NCBI RefSeq assembly: GCF_006094695.1
Contig: NZ_CP035103.1
Coordinates: forward strand, 744,001 to 808,000
Source of the DNA: Kocuria rosea
GTDB lineage: Bacteria; Actinomycetota; Actinomycetes; Actinomycetales; Micrococcaceae
Direction of reading: 5' to 3'
Length of the DNA stretch: 64,000 bases
Shown here: positions 34,134-41,856 of the stretch, one piece after another
Layout: every line of letters starts with the position of its first letter
Position numbering within the stretch: position 1 is the stretch's first letter
The notes under the pieces: model-generated
Database searches by the model: none
Told to the model about the DNA's origin: nothing
Seen by the model: the letters and a program-made list of their open reading frames with translations, nothing else
Position numbers and translations under genes: made by a program

Positions 34134-34892
34134 TCAGCGCACCGCGCGGGTCAGCACGGCCACCGGGATCGTGGTGTTGCCGGCGGCCACCGCGGCGCCG
34201 AACGCGTTCGCGGCGATCCGCAGCCGCCGCTGGAAGCGCCGGTCACCGCCCACGCCCACGTCATTGGCGATCTCCGGGATGCCGTGCACCAGGTGGGCGG
34301 CCAGCGCCGCCATGGACAGGGCGTAGGCGGCGGCCACCGGCGGGCGGGAGAGGCTGGCCACGAGGTTGGCGTGGGCGCTGCCGTGCTCGAAGCCCCGGGC
34401 CGCGGCGGGCCGGGCGCCCAGGGTCAGGTCGAGCACGTGGAAGAGGGTGAACAGCCCGAGCACGCCGCCCGTGCTGCGCATCGAGCGCTTCGCCACCGTC
34501 CACGGGGAGCGACGACGGCCCCGCGGACGCCGGCCGGTGCGCGGCAGCAGCGTCCCGTTCGCCGCCCAGGACCGCGCGGTGAGCACCGCGGCGGCGCCCG
34601 TGTGGACCACGAGGCCGGCTGCGAGCACGCCGCGGGCCGCCCAGAGCACCGTGCCGCGCGGCAGCACGGGGGCGCCCGCCGTGCGGAGGAGCTCGGCGTA
34701 GGCGTCGAACTTCTGCGCGCCCTGGTAGACCTTCAGGTTCCCCAGCATGTGCACCAGCACGTAGCCCGAGAACAGGGCGCCGGAGGCGGCCATCGCGAGC
34801 TTGAGGTCGGTGTTCGGCAGGGCGGGCAGCAGCCCGTCCGGCGCGGAGCGGGCCGTGCCTGCGGGGCGGGGGGAGTCGTTCACGGCATTCAT
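34134..34892 (-). CDS. sdhC: Succinate dehydrogenase cytochrome b subunit
   Basis: Membrane anchor of the five-span, b558-type succinate:menaquinone reductase found in actinobacteria, 252 residues. Seen: KLAMAASGALFSGYVLVHML with a haem-type His, LPRGTVLWAARGVLAAGLVV, FTLFHVLDLTLGARP, and the last spans around LSMAALAAHLVHGIPEI with His. A basic insertion (RRPRGRRRSPWTVAKRS) forms a cytoplasmic loop. It should anchor SdhA/SdhB, but sdhA is missing downstream. ATG at 34892 is given; a GTG at 34883 is also likely because TAGGAT (34896-34891) lies seven bases before it, a leaderless layout. TGAGAC-N7-GTCTCA at 34911-34929 may be an operator. Confidence 0.8.
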   Translation of the reverse strand: MNAVNDSPRPAGTARSAPDGLLPALPNTDLKLAMAASGALFSGYVLVHMLGNLKVYQGAQKFDAYAELLRTAGAPVLPRGTVLWAARGVLAAGLVVHTGAAAVLTARSWAANGTLLPRTGRRPRGRRRSPWTVAKRSMRSTGGVLGLFTLFHVLDLTLGARPAAARGFEHGSAHANLVASLSRPPVAAAYALSMAALAAHLVHGIPEIANDVGVGGDRRFQRRLRIAANAFGAAVAAGNTTIPVAVLTRAVR

Positions 34893-34940
34893 CCTAGGGG
34901 CGGTGCGGGCTGAGACGTCACAAGTCTCAACGTCCTTGCG

Positions 34941-35093
34941 GAGGGGGTCGCGGACCGTCACGGAGCCGCGCCGAGGGGTCGTTTCCCGCCTCCGCGGCGG
35001 CGCGAGGGGTCGTTTTCCGCCGGTGCGAGCAGCTCATTCCGACCGAAAGCGACCCCCCGCGGCCGGAGGAGCGCCGGAAGCGACCCCTCGCGG
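34941..35093. repeat. GGGGTCG-type interspersed repeat cluster
   Basis: Between sdhC and acs: a partial copy near 34943, two direct copies of GAGGGGTCGTTTYCCGCC (34973-34990 and 35004-35021), then two inverted copies (GAAAGCGACCCCCCGCGG near 35045 and GGAAGCGACCCCTCGCGG near 35076). Direct and inverted copies can pair over about 120 bases. No gene lies here; it may end acs or sdh transcripts. Confidence 0.7.
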
Positions 35094-35099
35094 CGGGGG

Positions 35100-37226
35100 C
35101 TAGCGCCGTGCGGCCAGGACGTCGGCGATGCGCTCGAGGGACTCCTCGTTCTGCAGCGAGGACCGGTCGCCGAGGGGGGCGCCCTCCCACAGCTGCGCGA
35201 GCAGCCGCCGGGTGATCTTCCCGGACCGGGTCTTCGGCAGGTCGGGGACCGCCACGACCGCCCGCGGCTTGGCGATCGGCCCGATCTCGTGCGCCACGTG
35301 CTCGCGCAGGGCAGCGGTCAGCTCCTCCGCCGGGACCCGGGCGGCCTCGGGGGTCAGCACCACGTAGGCGAGCACCGCGTGCCCGGTCAGCTCGTCGCGC
35401 ACCGGTGCCGCGCCGGCCTCCACCACCCACGGGTGGGTGACGAGCGCCGACTCGATCTCGATGGTGGACAGCCGGTGCCCGGAGACGTTGATGACGTCGT
35501 CGACCCGCCCCAGGATGTAGATGTCCCCCTCCTCGTCGTAGCGGGCGCCGTCCCCGGCGAGGAACCAGCCCTGCTCGGCGTAGGCCTGCCAGTAGGAGGA
35601 GAGGTAGCGCTGCGGGTCGCCCCACACGGTGCGGGCCATCGAGGGACCGGTCCGGTCCACCACCACGAAGCCCTGCACCCCGGGCGGGACCGTCTCCCCG
35701 GCCTCGTCGACCACGCGGGTGGAGATCCCCGGGACCGCCCGGGTCGCGCAGCCGGGCTTGAGCGCGGTGCGCGGGGCTCCGTCGTCGAACGTCCCCGGGG
35801 GCGCGAACTGGGGGTCGTGCGGCCGCGGGGACATCACGGTGGCGCCGGTCTCGGACTGCCACCACGTGTCCACGAACGGCACCTCGTCCCTGCCCAGCTG
35901 CGCGCGCAGCCAGCGCCAGGCCTCGGGGTTGATCGACTCGCCCACGGAGCCGAGCAGCCGGATCGAGTTGAGGTTGTAGAGCGGCGGGACGCCCTTCGGG
36001 AACGCGCCCATCAGGGAGCGGATCAGCGTGGGCGCCGTGTAGTAGGCGGTGACCCCGTAGCGCTCGACCACCTCGAAGTGCCGGCCCCAGTGCGGGGTGT
36101 TCGGGGTGCCCTCGTAGATCACCTCGGACACGCCGTTGACCAGCGGCCCGTAGATCTCGTAGGTGTGCGCGGTGACCCACGCGAGGTCCGCGGTGCACCA
36201 GTGGACGGTCGAGTCCACCTTCGCGGGGTCGTTGACGGTGGCCAGCTCGTCCGGGCGCAGCACGCCGTCCTCGTCCTCGACGTCGGGCAGCAGGTCGAAC
36301 AGCAGCGCGTGGGTGTAGGCGGTCTGCACGAGGTAGCCGCCCATCGTGTGCACCAGGCCCTTGGGCCGTCCGGTGGTCCCGGAGGTGTAGATGATGAACA
36401 GCGGCGTCTCGGCGTCGAACGCCTCGGGCACGTGCACGTCGGACTGGTCGGCGATCAGCTCGTGCCACCACACGTCCCGCCCGCGCGTCCACGGGACCGC
36501 GTCCTCCTCCTTGGAGTGCGTCCCCCGGGTGCCCCGCGGCAGGTCCGTGCGTCCGGGCCGGGAGGTGCGGCGCACGACGACGACGTGCTCGACCGCGTTG
36601 TCACCGCTGCAGGCCTCGTCGGCCACGGCCTTCACGGGCACCACGGCGCCGCGCCGGTGCTGCCCGTCCGTGGTCACGAGGACCTTGGCGCCGGTGTCCT
36701 CGACGCGAAAGCGCAGCGCCTCGGCGGAGAACCCGCCGAAGACCAGGGAGTGCACCGCGCCGATGCGGGCGCAGGCCAGCGTGATGATGACGGTCTCCGG
36801 GATGACGGGGAGGTAGATCACCACCCGGTCGCCCTGCTCCACGCCCAGGGCGAGCAGGGCGTTGGCGGCGCGGGAGACCTCCCGCTGCAGGTCGGCGTAG
36901 GTGTAGACCAGCCGGTCCCCGGGCTCTCCCTCGAAGTACAGGGCCACGTGGGCGCCGCGGCCGGCCTCGACGTGGCGGTCCACGCAGTTGTGGGCCACGT
37001 TGAGCCTGCCGCCCTCGAACCACGCGATCTCCGGGACCGACCAGGTGGGGCCGCCCTGCTCGTCCGTCCCGAGCCGCCGCGGGGCCTCGAAGCGGTGCGC
37101 GGTGGTCCACGGCCGCGCCCAGTCGAGGCGCGACGCCTGCGCCTCCCAGAAGGCGATCCGGGCCTCGTCCGAGACCAGGGCGGGATTGGGGGTGGGGGAG
37201 GAGGGGTCGCTCCAGCTGAAGCTCAC
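35100..37226 (-). CDS. acs: Acetyl-CoA synthetase (AMP-forming)
   Basis: Adenylate-forming enzyme of 708 residues that makes acetyl-CoA from acetate, ATP and CoA. Motifs in order: an N-terminal ACAS domain (ALVSDEARIAFWEAQASRL), LACARIGAVHSLVFGGFSAE, the phosphate loop IYTSGTTGRPKGLVHT, WQSETGATVMSP, the hinge DIYILGRVDDVINVSGHRLS and the C-terminal KTRSGKITRRLL with the usual acetylated Lys. Somewhat longer than the common 650, with an insertion near GTRGTHSKEEDAVPW. The GTG at 37226 is chosen because AAAGGACAGCACC stands before it. It lies 59 bp after ssuC on the same strand and might receive read-through from that riboswitch operon. Confidence 0.93.
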   Translation of the reverse strand: MSFSWSDPSSPTPNPALVSDEARIAFWEAQASRLDWARPWTTAHRFEAPRRLGTDEQGGPTWSVPEIAWFEGGRLNVAHNCVDRHVEAGRGAHVALYFEGEPGDRLVYTYADLQREVSRAANALLALGVEQGDRVVIYLPVIPETVIITLACARIGAVHSLVFGGFSAEALRFRVEDTGAKVLVTTDGQHRRGAVVPVKAVADEACSGDNAVEHVVVVRRTSRPGRTDLPRGTRGTHSKEEDAVPWTRGRDVWWHELIADQSDVHVPEAFDAETPLFIIYTSGTTGRPKGLVHTMGGYLVQTAYTHALLFDLLPDVEDEDGVLRPDELATVNDPAKVDSTVHWCTADLAWVTAHTYEIYGPLVNGVSEVIYEGTPNTPHWGRHFEVVERYGVTAYYTAPTLIRSLMGAFPKGVPPLYNLNSIRLLGSVGESINPEAWRWLRAQLGRDEVPFVDTWWQSETGATVMSPRPHDPQFAPPGTFDDGAPRTALKPGCATRAVPGISTRVVDEAGETVPPGVQGFVVVDRTGPSMARTVWGDPQRYLSSYWQAYAEQGWFLAGDGARYDEEGDIYILGRVDDVINVSGHRLSTIEIESALVTHPWVVEAGAAPVRDELTGHAVLAYVVLTPEAARVPAEELTAALREHVAHEIGPIAKPRAVVAVPDLPKTRSGKITRRLLAQLWEGAPLGDRSSLQNEESLERIADVLAARR

Positions 37227-37285
37227 GGTGCTGCTGTCCTTTCCGGCCGGCACGGACGACGGTTCCACTGTGCCAGGCGCACGTG

Positions 37286-38107
37286 TCAGGCCCATTTCTT
37301 GGCGGCCCACTTCTCGAAGACCCCCAGCAGCGCGTCCGTCGCCTTGCCGAGCACCGCGAGCAGCACGATGGCGAGGAGCAGGCGGTCGGTGCGGCCGTTG
37401 TTCTGCGAGTCGGTGAGCAGCCAGCCCAGGCCCATGGAGGCGCCCAGCAGCTCGGCGGCCACGAGGAACAGCCACGCCTGGGCCAGGGCCAGGCGCAGCC
37501 CCGAGATGACCGACGGCATGACGGCCGGCAGCTGCACCGCGGTGAGCAGGCGCAGCCCGTGCAGCCCGAACGCCCGCGCCGCCTCGATGAGGTTGCGGTC
37601 CACGTGCTGCAGGGCCGCGGAGACGGTGGTGTAGACCGGGAAGAACGCGCCGATGGCCACCAGCGTGACCTTGGAGTCCTCGCCGAGGCCGATCCACAGC
37701 AGCAGCAGCGGCACCCACGCCAGGGACGGCACCGCCCGGAACGCCCCGATCGTGGGGCCCACCAGTGTGGAGCCCCAGCGGGAGAGGCCGATGAAGGACC
37801 CGGCCACGAGGCCGAGCCCGGCGCCGATCAGGAAGCCGATCAGCACGCGCTGGGTCGAGATGCCCACGTGGGTCCACAGGTCCCCGCCGGCCAGCAGGCC
37901 GATCCCGGCCTCGAGCACCGCGAGCGGGGCCGGCAGCTGCACGGCGCTGAAGACCCCGGCGGTGGACAGCACGTGCCACAGCAGCAGCAGCGCGGCGGGC
38001 AGCAGCAGGCCCAGGCCGGTGCGCAGCAGCGGCCGCCGCCGGGGGGCCGCGGCGGGGGCGTCGTCGAACCGCTCCGCCTCCTCGGCGGGGGACAGGGGCT
38101 GCGTCAC
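37286..38107 (-). CDS. ssuC: Aliphatic-sulfonate-type ABC transporter permease
   Basis: Inner-membrane permease of 273 residues with about six spans and the BPD-type EAA loop EAARAFGLHGLRLLTAVQLP. FRAVPSLAWVPLLLLWIGLG and the LVAAELLGASMGLGWLL stretch are typical of SsuC/TauC. An N-terminal 35-residue acidic/Pro-rich tail precedes the first span. The GTG start overlaps the stop of ssuA (GTGA). It is third in the SAM-riboswitch operon ssuB-ssuA-ssuC. Substrate: sulfonates or related organic sulfur by family. Confidence 0.9.
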   Translation of the reverse strand: MTQPLSPAEEAERFDDAPAAAPRRRPLLRTGLGLLLPAALLLLWHVLSTAGVFSAVQLPAPLAVLEAGIGLLAGGDLWTHVGISTQRVLIGFLIGAGLGLVAGSFIGLSRWGSTLVGPTIGAFRAVPSLAWVPLLLLWIGLGEDSKVTLVAIGAFFPVYTTVSAALQHVDRNLIEAARAFGLHGLRLLTAVQLPAVMPSVISGLRLALAQAWLFLVAAELLGASMGLGWLLTDSQNNGRTDRLLLAIVLLAVLGKATDALLGVFEKWAAKKWA

Positions 38108-39147
38108 TGCCCGGCCCCGACCAGCTCGGCCGCGCGGGACGCGTCGGCGTTCTCGGCGTAGGAGCTCTCCACGATGCTCCCGAGCGCCTCGTCGATCTGC
38201 TCCTGGCCGGCCACGTCGTCGGACTCCACGAAGATCGGCCCGACCTTCTCGAGGACCGCCAGCTGCTCGTCGCCCGGCACGTGGTCGATGTCCAGGTTGG
38301 TGCGCTCGAGCACCTTCTCGGCCACGGACAGCTCGATCCCGGCCGCCTCGGCGAGCAGCTGCGCGGTCTCCTCCGTGTTCTCCTGCGCCCACTGCCGGGC
38401 GTAGGCGTAGACGTCCACCACGGTCTGGGCGGCCTCGGGCTGCTCCTCGAGGAAGCTCTCGTGGGCGTTGAGGAAGCCGTAGGTGTTGAAGTCGACGTTG
38501 CGGTAGAACAGCTCCGCGCCGTTCTCCTCCGCGGCGGCCATGATCGGGTCGAGCCCGGACCAGGCGTCCACCTGGCCGTTCTCCAGGGCGGCGCGGCCGT
38601 CGGCGTGCTGCAGGTTCTGGATCGTGACGTCCCCGGCGTCCACACCGGCCTCGTCGAGGGCCTGGAGCAGGAAGAAGTACGGGTCGGTGCCCTTGGTCGC
38701 GGCCACGGTGCGGCCCTCGAGGTCCGCGACCTCCTGCACCTCGCTGCCGGCGGTGGTGACCAGGGCGGACCACTCCGGCTGCGAGTAGAGGTCGATCACC
38801 CGGATCGGGGTGCCGTTGCTGCGGGCCAGCAGCGCCGCGGAGCCCGCGGTGGAGCCGATGTCCACCGCCTCCGCACGCAGCGCCTCGTTGGCCTTGTTCG
38901 ACCCGGCGGACTGCACCCACTCCACCTCGATGCCCTCCTCGGCGAACGCGGTCTCGAGCCAGCCCTTCTCCTTGATCACCACGGAGAGCGGGTTGTAGGT
39001 GGCCCAGTCCACGCGGACGGTGCCGTCCCCGGCGGCCTCCGCGGGCGGCTCACCGGAGCCCTCACCGGCCATGCACCCGGTCAGGCCCAGGGCCAGGACG
39101 GCGGCGAGTGCGGGGACGGTGCGGACGGAGCGCTGGGGCAGGGGCAT
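38104..39147 (-). CDS. ssuA: Aliphatic-sulfonate-type ABC transporter substrate-binding lipoprotein
   Basis: Exported lipoprotein of 347 residues. Signal peptide with basic start (PLPQRSVRTV), hydrophobic core and lipobox LTGC near residue 25, so it is anchored outside the membrane. The mature part matches the SsuA/NrtA/TauA group: YNPLSVVIKEKGWLE, WVQSAGSNKANEALRAEAVD, IGSTAGSAALLARSNGTPI, and LVTTAGSEVQEVADLEGRTV. GAAAGG precedes the ATG. Control by SAM rather than sulfate suggests a methionine-linked sulfur source (inference). Confidence 0.9.
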   Translation of the reverse strand: MPLPQRSVRTVPALAAVLALGLTGCMAGEGSGEPPAEAAGDGTVRVDWATYNPLSVVIKEKGWLETAFAEEGIEVEWVQSAGSNKANEALRAEAVDIGSTAGSAALLARSNGTPIRVIDLYSQPEWSALVTTAGSEVQEVADLEGRTVAATKGTDPYFFLLQALDEAGVDAGDVTIQNLQHADGRAALENGQVDAWSGLDPIMAAAEENGAELFYRNVDFNTYGFLNAHESFLEEQPEAAQTVVDVYAYARQWAQENTEETAQLLAEAAGIELSVAEKVLERTNLDIDHVPGDEQLAVLEKVGPIFVESDDVAGQEQIDEALGSIVESSYAENADASRAAELVGAGQ

Positions 39148-39242
39148 GGCGGAGCCTTTCGTGGTGGACGGACGGTGCCGGGCGGCGCGGGCGGGTGCCG
39201 CCGCTGGTCCGGGGAGGGGAGTCGGGGTGGGGGCGGGCCGCG

Positions 39243-40076
39243 TCAGCGGGTCGCGGGGTGGTGGGTGTCGACGCCGAGGTGGCCGAGGAGCTGCACGCGC
39301 AGCTCGGCGAGGACCTCGGAGGCCCGGTCCCGGGGGCGCTCGCCGGGGACGGCGAGGATCGTGCTGATCGAGGCCGGGGCGGTGGGCCCGGTCCGGCCCA
39401 GGACCACGATCCGGTCCGCGAGCTGCAGCGCCTCGTCGACGTCGTGGGTGACGAGCAGGACGGTGGTGGGCTGGGCCGCGTGGATCGTGAGCAGCAGGTC
39501 CTGCATCTGCAGGCGGGTCAGGGCGTCGAGCGCGCCGAAGGGCTCGTCGAGCAGCAGGACCCCGGGATTGCGGGCCAGGGCCCGGGCCAGGGACGCGCGC
39601 TGGGCCATGCCGCCGGAGACCGCGCGGGGACGGTGGCCGGCGTGCGCGGTGAGCCCCACCAGGCGCAGCAGGTCGTCGATCACGGCGTCCCCCTCGTCCC
39701 GGGGGAGTCCGCGGGGCAGGCCCAGGCGGACGTTCTCGCGCACCGAGCGCCACGGCAGCAGGCGGGGCTCCTGGAAGGCGACCGCGCAGCGCGGGTCGAT
39801 GCCGGACACGGGGGTGCCGTCGATGAGCACCCGTCCGGCCGAGGCGGTGTCGAGCCCCGCGGCGGCCCGCAGCAGCGTGGACTTGCCGCACCCCGAGGGC
39901 CCCAGGACCGCCAGGACCTCGCCGGGCCGGGCCGTGACGTCGACGTCCTGCAGGACGTAGTGGGTCTCGCGGCCGGACGGGAAGGCCTTGCCGACGCGCT
40001 CGAAGGCCACGGAGAAGGCGCGCTTCGCGGTGCCCGGTGCGGTGGCCGGCGCAGAGCCCAGCAGGGAAGTGCTCAT
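39243..40076 (-). CDS. ssuB: Aliphatic-sulfonate-type ABC transporter ATPase
   Basis: Cytoplasmic ATPase of 277 residues: Walker A in LGPSGCGKSTL, Q-loop in VAFQEPRLLPW, signature VSGGMAQRASLARAL, Walker B in VLLLDEPFGAL, and the switch His in LLVTHDVDEAL. It powers the SsuA/SsuC import system and is the first gene of the operon. The start at 40076 (MSTSLLGSA) is chosen since GGAG, seven bases upstream, is the only ribosome site. That GGAG is part of the 3' strand of riboswitch helix P1 (GATGGAG), so SAM binding should hide it directly. Confidence 0.9.
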   Translation of the reverse strand: MSTSLLGSAPATAPGTAKRAFSVAFERVGKAFPSGRETHYVLQDVDVTARPGEVLAVLGPSGCGKSTLLRAAAGLDTASAGRVLIDGTPVSGIDPRCAVAFQEPRLLPWRSVRENVRLGLPRGLPRDEGDAVIDDLLRLVGLTAHAGHRPRAVSGGMAQRASLARALARNPGVLLLDEPFGALDALTRLQMQDLLLTIHAAQPTTVLLVTHDVDEALQLADRIVVLGRTGPTAPASISTILAVPGERPRDRASEVLAELRVQLLGHLGVDTHHPATR

Positions 40077-40084
40077 GATCAACT

Positions 40085-40183
40085 CCATCGGTCCTGGCAT
40101 TAGCACCTCGCACGGAGGATCAGACGGATCCGTGCCGGTTGCTGCGACGTCGACGAGCCAGGTCTCTCAGCCGCTCCGGATGG
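40085..40183 (-). ncRNA. SAM-I (S-box) riboswitch upstream of ssuBAC
   Basis: Minus-strand order: CCATC, GAGAGACCTGG, CGACGTCGCAGCAACC, a long variable hairpin (GCACGGA ... TCCGTGC), AGGTGCTAATGCCAGG, GATGG. The AGGTGCTAAT junction is the clearest S-box match of the three copies. P1 ends in the ribosome site of ssuB. Confidence 0.9.
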
Positions 40184-40194
40184 TTACACCACCA

Positions 40195-40224
40195 ATTGAA
40201 CGTCCTCGGCGTGTTCCCTGGCAA
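40195..40224 (-). promoter_or_regulatory. Promoter of the ssuBAC riboswitch transcript
   Basis: On the minus strand TTGCCA (40224-40219), 18 bases, TTCAAT (40200-40195), 12 bases ahead of the riboswitch P1. Confidence 0.5.
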
Positions 40225-40293
40225 ATCCGTCGCATCCGTGGTGATCGCGACACATCGCTGGCACGGGAGCCCTCCGTGCCCCACCATGGACCC

Positions 40294-40971
40294 ATGACGA
40301 GCCGCAGAAGCCCGGCCCGGGCGGACCTGGTGCGCGACGCCTGCGCGGCGTTCGGCGCGGTCCTCGACGGGCTCGGCGACGACGACTCCTGGGCCGCCAC
40401 GGGCTGCCCGGGGTGGTCGGTCCGGGACCTCACCCACCACTGCGCGATGGACGCCCTGCGGGGGCTGGTCGCGCTGCACACGCCCACCACCGCCCGCCCC
40501 GACCGGGACGCCGCGACCTACTGGACCGACTGGGGCGGCGATCCCGCGGGGGCCGCCGAGGCCCGGCGCCACACCCGCGTGGCCGCGTCCATGGTCCTGG
40601 ACTGGGAGCCGGTGCGCGCCCTCCACCGCGAGACCACCCGGGCGCTCGTGCACGCCGCGCAGCACTGCGGCGACGGCGCGGTCCGCACCCAGGGGCACGT
40701 GCTGGGCGTCGAGGACCTGCTGAGCACCCTCGCGGTGGAGGCCACGGTCCACCACCTGGACCTGATCCAGCACCTGGACGGCTCCCCGGGTCCCGCCGTG
40801 GACGGGCTCGCCGAGGTCCGCCGGGTCCTCACCGACCTGTGGGAGCGGGAACCGCTCGAGCACTGGAGCGACGAGCACTTCGCCCGCGTGGGCACCGGCC
40901 GGGCGGAGCTGACCGCCCAGGAGCGTGCGGAGCTGGGCGCGCACGCGGACCTCCTGCCGCTCTTCTCCTGA
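40294..40971 (+). CDS. Maleylpyruvate-isomerase N-terminal (MDMPI/DinB-like) family protein
   Basis: Protein of 225 residues with a DinB-like four-helix bundle of the mycothiol-dependent maleylpyruvate isomerase type. GCPGWSVRDLTHHCAMD (metal His) and VEATVHHLDLIQHLDG (two further His) are the conserved parts. The family uses mycothiol as cofactor, but many members have unknown substrates. The start at 40294 has the leaderless layout CACCAT-N6-ATG. It is divergent from ssuB and upstream of a CoA-binding protein gene. It is far from the homogentisate cluster, so a role there is not implied. Confidence 0.75.
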   Translation: MTSRRSPARADLVRDACAAFGAVLDGLGDDDSWAATGCPGWSVRDLTHHCAMDALRGLVALHTPTTARPDRDAATYWTDWGGDPAGAAEARRHTRVAASMVLDWEPVRALHRETTRALVHAAQHCGDGAVRTQGHVLGVEDLLSTLAVEATVHHLDLIQHLDGSPGPAVDGLAEVRRVLTDLWEREPLEHWSDEHFARVGTGRAELTAQERAELGAHADLLPLFS

Positions 40972-41056
40972 CCCTCCCCCCTCCGCGAGGTCGCCGACAC
41001 GTGCAATCCCGCGGAGGAAGAAGGAGGGGGAACGGGTTCCGTGCCAGGCTGGGGGC

Positions 41057-41521
41057 ATGAGCCGCAACGACCCCGCCGTCATCGACCGCCTCATGACACG
41101 GCCCGGCCGGTGGGCCGTGGTGGGGCTGACCGGCAACACGGCCCGTCCGGCGCACTCGGTGGCGAAGCGGATCCGGGACGACCTCGGCATGACGATCGTC
41201 CCGGTCAACCCGAAGGGCGAGCCGGTGCACGGCGAGCCCGGCCACCGCACGCTCGCCGAGGTCCCGGGGCCGATCGACGTGGTGGACTGCTTCGTGAACT
41301 CCCGCCGCGTCGGCGCGGTGGTGGACCAGGCCATCGCCGTGGGCGCCGCCGCGGTGTGGCTGCAGCTGGGCGTCGTCGACGAGGACGCCGCCGCCCGGGC
41401 GGAGCGGGCCGGCCTCGACGTGGTCATGGACACCTGCCCCCTGATCGAGCTCCGGTCCCTGCTCCGGCGGGGCTGGACCCTGGACCCGGGCCGGACCCCG
41501 CCGCTCGCCCCGCCCGGCTGA
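41057..41521 (+). CDS. CoA-binding domain protein (second copy)
   Basis: Protein of 154 residues with a complete CoA-binding Rossmann domain: RWAVVGLTGNTARPAHSVAK, MTIVPVNPKGEPVHG, VDCFVNSRRVGAVVDQAIAV, AAVWLQLGVVDEDAAARAER and the end VVMDTCPLIEL. It is of the same family as 28220-28714 but differs at most positions. The start fits a leaderless message: CAGGCT, six bases, ATG. It lies just upstream of the SAM-IV-controlled monooxygenase. Role unknown. Confidence 0.85.
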   Translation: MSRNDPAVIDRLMTRPGRWAVVGLTGNTARPAHSVAKRIRDDLGMTIVPVNPKGEPVHGEPGHRTLAEVPGPIDVVDCFVNSRRVGAVVDQAIAVGAAAVWLQLGVVDEDAAARAERAGLDVVMDTCPLIELRSLLRRGWTLDPGRTPPLAPPG

Positions 41522-41619
41522 ACGACCCGGCTGAGCGACCCGGCGGAGCCGCCCGAACCGGGTGGGCGCAGGCCCGATGCGGGCCGGGACCGTCCCCGTG
41601 CGGCGGGACCGCACAGGGG

Positions 41620-41650
41620 TTGCACCCGGTCAGGGGCCACCCGCTAAGCT
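41620..41650 (+). promoter_or_regulatory. Promoter of the SAM-IV transcript
   Basis: TTGCAC (41620-41625), 19 bases, TAAGCT (41645-41650); the expected start is shortly before the riboswitch at about 41664. Two small hairpins upstream (GGCCCG-ATG-CGGGCC near 41573) may end the preceding gene. Confidence 0.5.
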
Positions 41651-41663
41651 GTCCCCCGACGAC

Positions 41664-41785
41664 GATGACGAGTCCCGACACGAAGCTCTGGCTGGTCGGG
41701 CGGCAACCCTCTCCCGTAGCGGGGTGCCCCAGATGAACATCGGGCCGCGGTGCACGTGTTCCGCGGCAAGTACGGCGCCCACCAG
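41664..41785 (+). ncRNA. SAM-IV riboswitch upstream of flavin monooxygenase
   Basis: Seen in order: GATGACGAG, CCCGAC pairing with GTCGGG, then GGCGGCAACCCTCTCCCG, CCCGT-AG-CGGGG with GGTGCCCC, AGATGAACATCGGGCC, and a G+C-rich 3' hairpin (GCCGCGG ... CCGCGGC). The GGCAACCCTC ... GGGGTGCCCC core with a downstream pseudoknot partner is the actinobacterial SAM-IV form and differs from the three SAM-I copies. The 3' limit is approximate. Confidence 0.85.
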
Positions 41786-41856
41786 TGCGTCGGACCCGCG
41801 GGCAGGTCTCCACGACGCACGGGCGCGGGTCGGCATCGACCCGGGAGGAACACCCC

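Noticed and set aside
40294..40971. Maleylacetoacetate isomerase for the homogentisate cluster
   Set aside because: It is of the mycothiol-dependent isomerase family but lies 20 kb away beside sulfur genes; position gives no support for that role.
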